Below are positions 1-12,500 of a stretch of 64,000 bases of DNA, piece by piece. Location: NCBI GenBank assembly GCA_032622095.1, contig CP136061.1, positions 124,506,754 through 124,570,753 of the forward strand. Reading direction: 5' to 3'. How positions within the stretch are numbered: the stretch's first letter is position 1; each line of letters starts with the position of its first letter. The DNA comes from Siphonodentalium dalli. Lineage: Eukaryota > Mollusca > Scaphopoda > Gadilida > Siphonodentaliidae. The notes beneath the pieces were generated by a model, which saw only the letters and a list, made by a program, of their open reading frames with translations, made no database searches and was not told the origin of the DNA. Both the position numbers and the translations under genes were made by a program.

Positions 1-130
1 TGTCTCTCTGCATTGGGAAAACTTAAACATAATCTAAACGATTCAATGAACTTTCCAGTTTTGTTATGTACATGTGTATTTATACTACCGATAGTTGTGA
101 CTCGTTGCATATGTGTTCAAATCTGACCTA

Positions 131-287
131 CAGTAATGCCCTAAATAATCAACTCTTTAACCACAGCAGAATTATGGGTAGTGAGAGCTTTCCGATGAAT
201 GGCAACAAGCCATATTTCCGACTAAATCCTGAAAAATTACCCATAATTATGCTGTGGTTAAGGAGTCAATTATTTAAGGCATTACTG
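131..287. mobile_element. Pogo-like MITE, internally deleted copy
   Basis: Same family as 3365-3579. TA duplications lie at 129-130 and 288-289. The left arm is shortened after ATTATGGGTA; the right arm is complete. It ends 63 bp before the exon 1 acceptor. Confidence 0.85.
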
Positions 288-350
288 TACCTGTGCATGC
301 AGTTAAACATCTGTCACTGTGACTTTATCATAAGTGTTTTTTCCTTTCAG

Positions 351-542
351 CCATGCCTCAGTGCAGATTGTGTGGAGAGCAGTGCTTATATCATGAATAA
401 AATGAACCTGTCAGTAGATCCGTGTGACGACTTCTATGAATATGCATGTGGGCGCTGGACAGATCAGATCATCCCTCCAGACAAACCAAAATATGGGTCA
501 TTCCAAGAGGCAGACAAATACGTTATGGGATATATAAAGAGG
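351..542 (+). CDS. M13 peptidase exon 1 of window
   Basis: Acceptor TTCCTTTCAG ends at 350 and donor GTGAGG starts at 543. The exon has 64 codons in phase 0 and encodes residues 1-64. It opens with the CxxxxC that follows the membrane anchor in this family and carries [12 protein letters not shown], the most conserved N-terminal block (C25 and C33 pair with C-terminal cysteines). NLS at residue 19 is a glycosylation sequon. The frame stays open upstream into intron sequence, so the true exon start rests on the acceptor and on family homology. Confidence 0.93.
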
Positions 543-3500
543 GTGAGGTCTTTTTTTCTATACTTTAAGTTTACCATGCACATCCACCCCAGCTTGGGGT
601 ATCGCTCACCATATCAGCTGTACTAGTTGATGGCTAGATCGTGCTGTGAATCTCTGCTCAGGCTATGCATGGGAACTTTTTTATGTTCTGACTCTTCATA
701 GCATTGAACAAACCCTGCAGGGAATAATTTTCGTTGTTAGTAGTTGTTCCTTACTAATCTACTTCACATAGGGAGTGGTCCCAACTTTTTATGGCTTTTG
801 AGAGTCGATATCGCAATAAACATTTTAATTGATTACCCTGCATAAATTCCATGCTTGTAAGCGATGCAAATCAAAATGGCTTGACAAAGTTAACTAATTC
901 ATGCAATCTCGAGCTGATACCTTCACTGATGGTAAAATATATTGTAAAGGAACAGGTATTGACTAAGAAATATATTATCTGCATTATTTTTTCGATGTTA
1001 TAAATTCCCTGTCAGAACTTCAAAATGTTCCCAGTTATTAAAGACATATTATGGACTTGTTCAGGTGAGTTAAATTGTTAAGTTAGTATTCAGGCAGTAT
1101 GCCAACTGGAGGAATGTAACATTCTACTACATTGCCGAAAATCTCAATCAGATCGACCGTACCACTCCATAGAAAACATCATCTGAACTACATCCGCTAA
1201 ATTGTAAATATTTACTTCTCGATTCGGAAAGCAACTGTTGGCGATAAAGTAACGAAAATGATTTTGCCATCGAGAGTCACTGAATTTAATTTATATATAA
1301 TAATGGTGGTGTGTGTTGTCAGTTTAGATTTAAGATTTGTGAAAATAACTACTTTGAGCAAGATTATTCTCCATTTCTATTGGACCCTACTGGAGTGTTT
1401 AACATCGCTTTAAACTGGTGGAAATAATAACTAGAATGCACTCAGAGAGATGCCAACGTGCGCAAAAATGTAATAAACAATAATTTAAAAAATAATTTCA
1501 CTGTATTTTACTTAATTTATTTAATTTAATGTTAGCAAAAAAAGACAATTACCATTTCTCATTTCATCACAGATAAAAGGCAAATTACTATATTAATCAT
1601 TTAAGTAATTAAAACCAATTCCATGTTGCCGAAAGGATGAGACTTTAATATCGATTACATTTTTTTCAGCGGCATATTTTGATTTTGATTTTCCGATAGT
1701 CAAAGTTGACCAAAGGAGCAATTATAAGAAATTATTAATACCATTTGTGTAAATATTGATAGCAGCCAATATGCAACAATAAATATCAATAATTAATCAA
1801 TAATTAATCAATAACGATCATTTTATGTAAAAATAAACTCTTCAAACGGTGTTTGTGTCAACTAATGCGTTTTGTTTTGTGTTACGTCATTCGTCGTATT
1901 TGACCCGGAACTCGGCTGAAGGTTAGGCTATTCAGCCTATTGCGTCGAATTACGAAATCGCGTTTTGAATGTCTCTCTTTTCCCGCACGATAAAAAGAGT
2001 TCTTCGCACGAACCAAAAATGATAAAACTTCCCATTTATAAGTAAAAATACCCAAATGAAGGAGTCTATGTAGGTCCCGAAGGAGTCTATAGACTCTTTG
2101 ATGCAGAGTTCTGATGGAGAAAATGTAGGTCGATATATTTTTGTCATAACTCTTAACGTAATTTGACCTGGGAGAAAAAATCGAAATCGAGGCTCAATAT
2201 GAGCATGCCAGTTTTAAATATAGAAACAGGGAATCCCGACAAATGGCGATATCGGCGACAAACAAATAATCGAAAACAACACATAAAATAAACATAGCAA
2301 AAACGCGGCACAGTAAAAATGTAAGAACGCCACGAGGTTTTACGTCGTTTTTGGTGACGTCATGGATTGAAACGGAGTAGGGTGACACCAACCTGCGAAT
2401 CTGTCTGATCGCCATACTGTTGCGCGAGCGCACGTAATAATACTAACCAATCTATTTATATAGCTTACTATACTGTCAATTCATTTCAATGCACCCCACA
2501 TCTATTGTTACCTTGAACATAGGGCACATGACTCCATTGTCACTCTCATTCTCCAACAAGGAAGCAAACCCAGCTGCAACGCATTTATGTGCATATTAAG
2601 GTTAACATACTGACAAGATATATCAACACTCGTACTAAGTACTCTTTTAACATATGAGTGGTGCAAAGGAAGTACAAGCAAACTTGCTCTTGGATCACAA
2701 CTTGGCATGAGATTCAGCCTACGATTCAACTATTGCATGTCAAACAATTTGGACAAGCCACTGTTATGTGAAACTCACATTAGACCAGTAGTGGGCTGCG
2801 AACTCATTTCATTGTGTTGATAGCAGATACAAGTCTGACACGCTAACCACTGGACCACGGAACATGATCTCTATGGGTGTAGCCAGAGTAGAGATTCATG
2901 GTATCGTATGTGAAACTCACATTAGACCAGTAGTGGGCTGCGAACTCATTTCATAGTGTTGATAGTATCGTATCGTATTGGTGGCGTGAATTTAAGCCAT
3001 AATAAAATGGAAGCAATTGCTTGCATGGGTAACCTACCTGGCCTCTTAAGTGCTGCTCCCAGAACTATTTATCTTGATTTTAATGACTGAAGCTTCCAAA
3101 ATCAATAAACACTTCTTTGTTATCACCTAAAGATAAAGCTCAGGGACCAGCCACTTCTATTGAGCTATTATGGAGAAGTTGCATGACTGTTAGCAATGAC
3201 TGAAGTTCAATTTACACCGCCGCAACGTCACCCTTCTATGATCCAATAAGTATAATGCAACACTATAGAGCCCATTTATAAGACCATTATTATAAATTAC
3301 TAAGGGAATAATTTTATGAGTAAATATACTTTAGATATGCTGTTGGGACAAATGCATATTGGTATAGTAATGCCCTATGTAATCAACTCCTTAAACACAA
3401 CAGAATTATGGGTAACTTTTCAGGATTTAGTCGGAAATATGGCTTGTTGCCATTCATCGGAAAGCTCTCCCTGAGAGCTTTCCGATGAATGGCAACAAGC

Positions 3501-6500
3501 CATATTTCCGACTAAATACTGAAAATTACCCATAATTCTGCTGTGTTTAAGGAGTCGATTACTAATTAGGGCATTACTGTATATGAGACAGAATTAATTC
3601 ACTTCTCTCTGCGACAAAAGTAGAGAGAAGTGGCGCATTCTAGGAAGAATTTTCTCCCAAGTCGCCCTCTAGGCTGGTCCCTGATAAAGCTTCATCTAAC
3701 ATTGATATTTACAATGTCACCTTGACTTGCAGGTTCTTGATGATCCAGATTATTCTTATAAAGGACAGACATCAACAGCCGTGAAGAAGGCTAAGGAATA
3801 CTATAAAATATGTATGGATAAATCAGTTGTAGAGAAAAGAGGGACCGAACCGGTGCTCAAGGTACAGTAATGAGAGCTTTCTGATGAATGGCAACAAGCC
3901 ATATTTCCGATTAAATACTGAAAATTTTCCCATAAATCTTCTGTGGTTAAGGAGTCGATTATTTAGGGCATTACTGTATTTAATATGACAGTAAGGGCCT
4001 ACATCTCAGGGTTTTTCTGCAATTAATTCAAAATCGATATCGAATCGATTCGGGCAATATACTGTGAATTGCAATGAATCTCGCATAAAATCATTGTATC
4101 AATAGTGAAGTTTGGGATAAAACTTACTGGTAATTTGGTCACTATAATGGAAACATCATAATAATAAAAGATCATCAATACAGTGCAATGTAAATGCTTA
4201 TTAAAAAAATTTACATGCTTCATTTGTGCACATTAGACCATCTGCAATAATGTGAAGATATCATAAGCAACAAGAAAGGCAGTAGCTGCAAGAATATTCA
4301 TGATTTGTTGAAGTGCTGACTGAAAAATTAGGCCTATATATGCCAAGATAAATATAAATAAATATAATATTAATAGACTATACATGTATATTGTTAGGGG
4401 TGATATAGTCATGACTGACTGTCTTCATATCACCCCTGAATGTGGTGACAGATTATATGATGTATATGGCTGAATTAATTTGATTGTTTTTTGGGTTATG
4501 TTCATCGTGTGCAGACTGGGTTTTTAATAGGCTTTGTTAGGGCGATGGTACGAAGAGTGGTTCATATGTATAGGCACCTACTTGGTCGATATAATGAATG
4601 AATATTATGAATATACATGTGTGAGTGGAACCAAGAAGGAATAATACGAGCTTCTTCCTGAGCTATGAACTATGTATAGCTCAGGAAAAATAACCAGTTT
4701 GCTACAAATGCAAACAGTTGCTTCCATTCTTTGTAATTTCAGGCTATGAGGAACTTACTTATAGAGCCGCAACTATACACCTCCGCTACGATACGATACA
4801 TAATTTGATTTTCACTCGAGATCAATCTAAATAAAATTAGACCGTGTCTCATTTCAATCAACTTACGGTCTAAAGACTCTCATCCATGGTTAAAATTATT
4901 TCTAATGGGAGATATCGAGCCAATACGCAGTGAGCGATGTGTTGATTGATCAATGAATAGCTTCCTGCAAATTCAATTAATATTCACTTATTCATACAAG
5001 CCACACACTCAGTATTTGACTGGTTATCGAATAAACTACACGTTAGCATCGTGTATCTTAACTGACCAAACCTGTATATGTTCAAAATAAAAACTAACGT
5101 ACGTTTATTCGTAATTGGGGAATGATCAGACAGAACAGGTATACATAATAGAATTGTAATTGCAAAGATATTTAAAAAAAAGTATTTTCTCCTAACCTAT
5201 GGGCATTATGTCACATGCCAAATAAGGATCATTACAACTTCGAGTAATCGTATAGTAAATGTCAAGTGCATATTCTGAATAAAGAGATGACGCAACATGA
5301 CCGCGATACAGCTCAATAATATTTATTATAGTGTGCGTATCGCTATATTTTCATTACATTGGTCTTTATTATATAACATTTGAATGGCGAAACTTGTATT
5401 CTGCATGTATAGTGAAGAAATCTGAAAACCTCGTGCACACGTGTGTCGATCTATGTGTGTCTTGCTATGATAAACATTGCCTTATAAATATTCATGAGTT
5501 TTCACAAAAAAGGGAATTCCCCCTTTCTTTGAAATAAAATAGAATGTGAGTGTCAACAGACATAGATGAAAGTAATGAGATGGAGTCTGGATATTTATCA
5601 GACTGGCTCAAGATATGATATGAATATCGAGATTCACTTTAGACTTTAAAAATTATTGAAATATTAACCTGCATTGATGATTAATGGCCTGGTATAATGA
5701 GAATTACATTTCTAATAGCATACCATTCCATGCCTAAGCTTATTCAGTCACACTGAAACAATTGAATTTATTCTTTTAAAAGCTTTAGTTGAACACTATA
5801 GTGCTGAATGCTAGATTTACCATTCACAGGTGGCCTTTATAGAACTCAATAGGTACATGTATTAGTAGCCAATAAAATATATAGAAAATGTGGGAAAAAG
5901 GTATCGTGCTACAATTCTTTTGAAATAATCATGATACACTGTATCAAGATTATTTCTAAAAAATTGTATCGTTACCGGTATATGTTTTAACAGATGTGTC
6001 ATGATGTGCTAAGCTTATTCCCTCATTTTTTATATATTTTGTTGGCTACTAATACATTTACATATACATGTATAATGATTAACCGTCACACCCCTAGAGG
6101 AACCTGAGATTTTTCAGAGGGTTTAAAATTGGCCACATCATCATGCAGAGTCTCTTGAATGCATGATATGCTCCTTTGCATTTTTTTCAGATGATAAAAA
6201 AGCTGGGTTCCTGGCCACTGACGAATGACCGCCTGTCAGGCTTGTGGGAAGAGAAATCATGGGATTTAGTGGAAGCATTGGTGACCAATCATAATCACTC
6301 ATATAGTGCCTTATTTGGTACCTCTGTTTCTGCCGATGACATGAACAGTACCGTAAATATGATCATGGTGAGTTGTCCTTAACTTATCATATGGAACCTG
6401 ATGTTTTGTGTGCGATTTAGCAAAATGATGCCCATGCTAAAAAATATTGGTTGGGATATGAAATCAGTAACAATAGCTCAAACATAAGTAATATGATTAT

Positions 6501-9500
6501 CGTCATATTTAGCTCAATTTACTTTGTAAAGTCTGAGCTATTGCCGTGGGTTGGCATCCGTCGTCCGTCCGACTGTGCATCCATCCATCTGTCCATCCAT
6601 CTGTCAACAATTTCCTTTGGCTCACTCTACCGACCGCATCCCTCATCCGATCATCACCAAACTTCATATGGATCTTCGGGATGACCTCTAGATGGGAGAC
6701 ATAAATTTTTTCTGAATTTTGTTGAAAAACATGGCTGCCAGTGGCCATCTTGGATTTTACTCTTTGCATGACTAAATCCTTTGGCACAATCTACGAATGT
6801 GACCAAACTTCATAAAAAACATGGCCGCCAGCAGCAATTTTGGATTTAAAATTTTAATCCATTGGCAGCCCGCATTTTTGGAGAAATGTTTTGAAAATTT
6901 ACAGGCATGTTTAGGATCACCTCTAGATGGGAGCTATCAAATTTTAGCGATTTTCGATGAAAAACATGGCCACCAGCAGACATCTTGGATTTTTACTCTT
7001 TGCATGACTAAATCCTTTGGCTCACCCTACAGACCAGATACCTCATCTGATCACCACAAAACCTCTAGATGGGAGCCATCGATTATTTCTGAAATGTTTT
7101 GTATATTTACAAGTAAGATTAAGATCTCCTAGATGAGAGCTATCAAATTTGAATGATTTTCTATGAAAAACATGACCGTGGGCATGCAGTCATCTTGGAT
7201 TTTACAGTAATGTCCAAAGTAATTGACCACTTAACTACATCAGAATTATGGGTAATTTTTCAGGATTTAGTCGGAAATATGGCTTGTTGCCATTCATCGG
7301 AAAGCTCTCGGCGAGAGCTTTCTGATGAATGGCAACAAGCCATATTTCCGACTAAATCCTGAAAAATTACCCATCATTCTGCTTTGGTTAAGTGGTCAAT
7401 TACTTTGGGCATTACTGTACTCTTTGCATGACTAAATCCTTTGGCACACCCTAGAGACCGCATCCCACATCCGATTGTCACCAAACTTCATATGTATCTT
7501 TTGGGTGTCAACTAGATGGGAGCCATCAAATTTTTCCAAATTTTGTTGAAAAAATGGCCGCCAGCAGCTATCTTGGATTTTGCTCTTTGTATGACTATTA
7601 AAATCCTGTGACACACCCTGCAGGTCACATCTCTCATCCGATCATCATAAAATTTCATATGGATCTTTGGGGTGACCTCTAGATGGGGCCATCAAATTTT
7701 CCGAATTATGTTAAAAAAAAACATGGCCGCCAGCAGCCATCTTGGATTTCAAATTTGAATCCATTGGCACAGCCCATATTTATTGGAGAATTGTTTTGAA
7801 AATTTGGAGCCATGTTTAGGATCACCTCTAGATGGGAGTCAGATAAGGCCAAAAAAAAAAAGATTGTATGTTTCCGCTAACGGAGCGAAAAAATTAGGGT
7901 AGGTAGCTAGGTAGGGAAATTTTATTTTTTTATTTTATTTTGATATTTTTTATCCAGCTGCAGAAATATTGAACTGCCTTGACCGAAGTGACATCAAATG
8001 CCAACCCGTGTTGTGGGGAAAGTATTACTTGATCAACACAGTGGAATTATACATTAAGATTGATAAAAGATCAAACTTACTTCATGCTTAATAAGTATGT
8101 TTTTTATTATTCACATACCACATTTTCATAAATTTGGCTATAAACTTGGTACGAAATTGATGTCACTAACTTTTTATAAGAATTTTACCAATAATACCGC
8201 CATTATACCATACTTGTATTGTGACGACTACATCCCATTGTCTGGGGGTAGCCAGTACACCCAACCGAGCATGCCTGGTTTTTGGAAACACTATATATCT
8301 ATACCCCTAACATATGTGGTGATAACCTCTATGCATGTATATATACATGTACAGATACACACCAACCATGTCTGTTGATAGTTCCCAAACAAGACATGAA
8401 GCAGTCATGAGATCCACTCTCAGGAAATTAAAATTACAAAATGTATGCCCATCAATCCACAACCCATCACACACCTGGGGGGTTTTGAGACAACTGTCCC
8501 TTTTTTGTTTGTTTGTTTGTTTGTTTTTTTTAGAACATTTTGACTTTTTCTCGAAGTATCAATAATTTTTGTTAGGGTCGGCGTATTATTTTTAGGGTCG
8601 GTCGATGTGTGGAAACATAGCATCTTTTTTTTTTGGCTACTAGTAAATATGAATAATTTTTTATGAAAAACATTGGCCGCCGGCAGAAATCTTGAATTTT
8701 ACTCTTTGCATGACTAAATCATTTGGCACACCCTACAGACCACATCCGTCATTTAATTATCATCAAACTTTATATGGATCTTCATGGTGACTTTCAGATG
8801 GGAGCCATTGATTTTTTCCAAAATTCGTAGAAAAACATGGCATTTTTTTTTTAAATATTAAAGTGATGTGACACACTCCTCTGAGGTGTTCCGGGACAGA
8901 ATAACAGATAATCATGCCAATATAATTTATTTTGATAAATATTCAGAAAACAGCGTCATTGTTATAAACGAATTACACAAAGTGACTATTATTGGTGCAA
9001 ACGTTGTCATAATATTTATGCCCAATAATGCGTCCCTAATAATTTAGTAAATATTTACATTTGGACTTAATTCAACCGTGTTGTTCTCTGAAATGGTACA
9101 GTCGATGTGGTTGGATTATTTAGATAATCTTAGCTGATTGGTACATTCTTTCAGTGGTGATAGTGTTTGTACAGTAATACCCTAAATAATCGACTCCTTA
9201 ACCACAGCATAATTATGGGTAACTTTTCAGAATTTAGACGGAAATATGGCTTGTTGCATTCATTGGAAAGCTCTCACTGAGAGCTTTCCGATGAATGGCA
9301 GCAAGCCATATTTCCGAATAAATCCTGAGAAGTTACCCATAATTCTGCTGTGGTTAAGGAGTCGATTGTTTGGGCATTACTGTATACTAACTTATCAATT
9401 TTATTCACTGGAGTAAGTCTATATAATGTATTTAATGCCCACCTTGTTAATTTTTTAAATATTAACTTTCTCCATGTGTTCTTTCCATAGGTGTCACAAG

Positions 9501-12500
9501 CAGGACTGACTTTGAGCTCTAATGAAGAATATCTGAGTGATAACGTCACGAAAATCCATAAAGCTTTCATGGGATTCTCAACACAAGTTTTAGAGTTACT
9601 TGGTATCAATAGCGTTACTGCAAAAAATATGATGCAAAAAGTTTGGGAATTTGAGACAAAGCTAGCAAAGGTATGCTTCAAATATTCATTAATCTATTAA
9701 CCCTTTCATGACTGGAGCTTCCTGCCATTTTGCGAAAACCCTGTGCCAATGCATTCTCTTATATATGTGAGTTGCCCATATGGCACCTCACATATATAAG
9801 AGAATGCATTGGACCAACAATATTTACCTTGATCTTGTAAGCCAGTGCAGTCTCTAATTATATATGCGAGGCTCCATATGGGTGACATTTGATTTTTAAT
9901 GCTGCACCAGCGCAGCTCCAATCATGAAAGGGTTAAATTACTGTAATTGTAGCATCAGCAATTAAATGTAAGCCACACATCATGAGGGGAGACATTCCAC
10001 ATGTGTTGTGGTCTGCCTACACACAGCAAACTCAGGTTCCACTTCACTGCCTGTCTTCAGTAGTGGGCATTTTGCCTAACAGACTGTGTTAATGCTACTC
10101 CCTCATTGCAGCTTTCTCATTACAGAAAAAGAAGAGTCTAGCTCACATCTTTATCTTTGCAACTGATATATTCATGATTCCAGAATAATTTTTCAAATTA
10201 AATAACATATTATTTATATTCTAGTTTGTGGTGAGAGGATATATCTTGAGACAATATTGCTAGTTTAACAGGACATGGCTCGTTCTAACCCCAAAAGTAT
10301 TACCCTGCTCTGAGGTGTTATGTATACATAATTTGTTGAGAGGTATCTCAAAACATCATCGCCTGAGAACTATACTGCTCTAAGCTCCATTTCAAAATAA
10401 TCGAGTAATTAGTGTATCAATGGAATCTGGAAGGGCATGAAATTTATGATGGGCGCGAATGCTAGACAATTGGAAGTGAGGAGTGTCTGTAGACTGAGGA
10501 GTGTCTGTAGACCAATATCCTAACTTTTGCACCGGCACTTTATTGTTCAATGTTACACGTGTCCACACACAACACAATTCGCAGGTGTGGGAATCTTGAT
10601 GTTAAAACAATGATCTATAGTAATGCCCTAAATAATCGACTCCTTAACCGCAGCAGAATTATGGGTAATTTTTCCGGATTTAGTCGGAAAATGGCTTGTT
10701 GCCATTCAACAGAAAGCTCTTAGTGAGAGCTTTCCAATGAATAGCAACAAGCCATATTTCCGACTAAATCCTGAAAAATTACCCATAATTTTGCTCTGGT
10801 TAACCCTTTACCCAACAAACCAGACAAAACCGGCCAAATAAAGCTTCAACAGCCTAAAATATCTTCGGTCTGTCTCAATAGAACCATACAAATGTGGATA
10901 TCATTGGAATCGGCTCCTTGACCACATTGTGATAGTTACACTTTTTACCATTTTTTCTTACATTCTTTAACAATTTTATAATTTTTAATGTGTTAAGCCA
11001 ATGCATTCTCTTATATATGCGAGGCGACCTATGGTCGACTTGCATATATAAGAGAATGCATTGGCACAGGGCCGTTCTGTTGGGTAAAGGGTTAAGGAAT
11101 AAATTATTTAGGGCATTACTGTATCTCCAGCATGACTTTGAATTAAAAACCTGTGACATGACACTGTTCTATCTCCAACGATAAGCCAAGCATTTCTATA
11201 ATATTGCACTGTTAAAATGTGTTCCGATGAATACAAATGCCACAGTTTTTGTTCGCGCCCCGAACATTGTGTTCGAAGTTGTATTTTTGTATGAAGTCAA
11301 TGTGTCTTTCTGGGACATATCATGCCCGTAGAAAGATATAGTTCAGGTAATTATTGACCTATTACAATACCAAGATAAATTCAATAGCAAATATTATTAG
11401 GTGTGTATTGGAGCGCAATCTGCCATGATGCTTTCATATAGACTTTTCAACCTATTATTCTTACATCCAATCCTAAAGTATCTTACAGGTTAGACCCAGG
11501 TAGTATACTTGAATTTGTTTTTACTGTAGAAGTTCTGGATATTTGAATCTTGAAATTATAAGATTTGTTTAAGCAATTTGATGTTAACAAGAAAAGATTT
11601 TAAGGTGAGTGTTGCATCCAATCTTCCCTCTGTGGTGGTTACGTAGCACATTTATGACCCGACATATCAAATCCAGTCGGAAGTCGGGATTTTTTTACCC
11701 TGTGCCAATGCATTCTCTTATATATGCTCATGTTTGTCTGGGGCTCTGTATGGGTGAAATTATAAAATTGTTAAAGAATACAAGAACAAATTATTAAAAT
11801 TGTAAAAAATTGTTAGGCCAATGCATTCTCTTATATATGCGAGGCGACCTATGGTCGACTCGCATATATAAGAGAATGCATTGGCACAGGGTATAAAAAA
11901 CCCGACTTCCGACTGGATTTGATATGGCGGGTCACATTTATCCAAATATTAACCCATGTTGCTTTATCTAAGTAATTCAATAACATTTTCCACAGATATA
12001 TGTGCCCAAGGAACAGCTGGGTGACCCAAAGGCTACCTACCACAAGATGACAGTAAAAGACTTACAGGCAATTCTTGGAGATTCTGTGAGTTATCGAATA
12101 TATATTATAAGCAGGCATTTGACTAAAGTCTGCCATTTATGGTACCATCTCCTTTTATACTCAAAAGAATATATGCAACAAATGAACGAATTTGAGCCAT
12201 GGATTAGTTCAAAATACACTCATGTTTTCTATAACGATGCAAACAATATGGTAATTATAATGAAAATGAATTTATGACTCCAGTCATAAAATCGTTTTCA
12301 TTATAATTGCCATGTTGTTTGCCTCATTCATAGTGCACACGGGTGTATTTTGCACTAATCCATGGCTCAAATTAATTCATTTGCTGCATATATTATGTTG
12401 AGTATAAAAGGAGATGGTCCCAAAACTGGCCCGATTTAGTGTACAGTACCCCTTTAAGATATTGTTTTATTAAATGTTATAAATTGTGTTGGATGTTTGG

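Noticed and set aside
66-626. Single long open frame across 66-626 as an intact gene
   Set aside because: Its first 95 codons run through a MITE and intron; only 351-542 is peptidase sequence, bounded by a good acceptor and donor.
2786-2861. Functional tRNA gene on the - strand
   Set aside because: A- and B-box-like words are present, but the acceptor and anticodon stems do not pair; it fits a SINE head.
10875-11184. Overlapping open frames on both strands, also at 11609-12043 and 47717-48005
   Set aside because: They read through palindromic MITE hairpins, so both strands give the same NAFSYI-like peptides. They are not genes.
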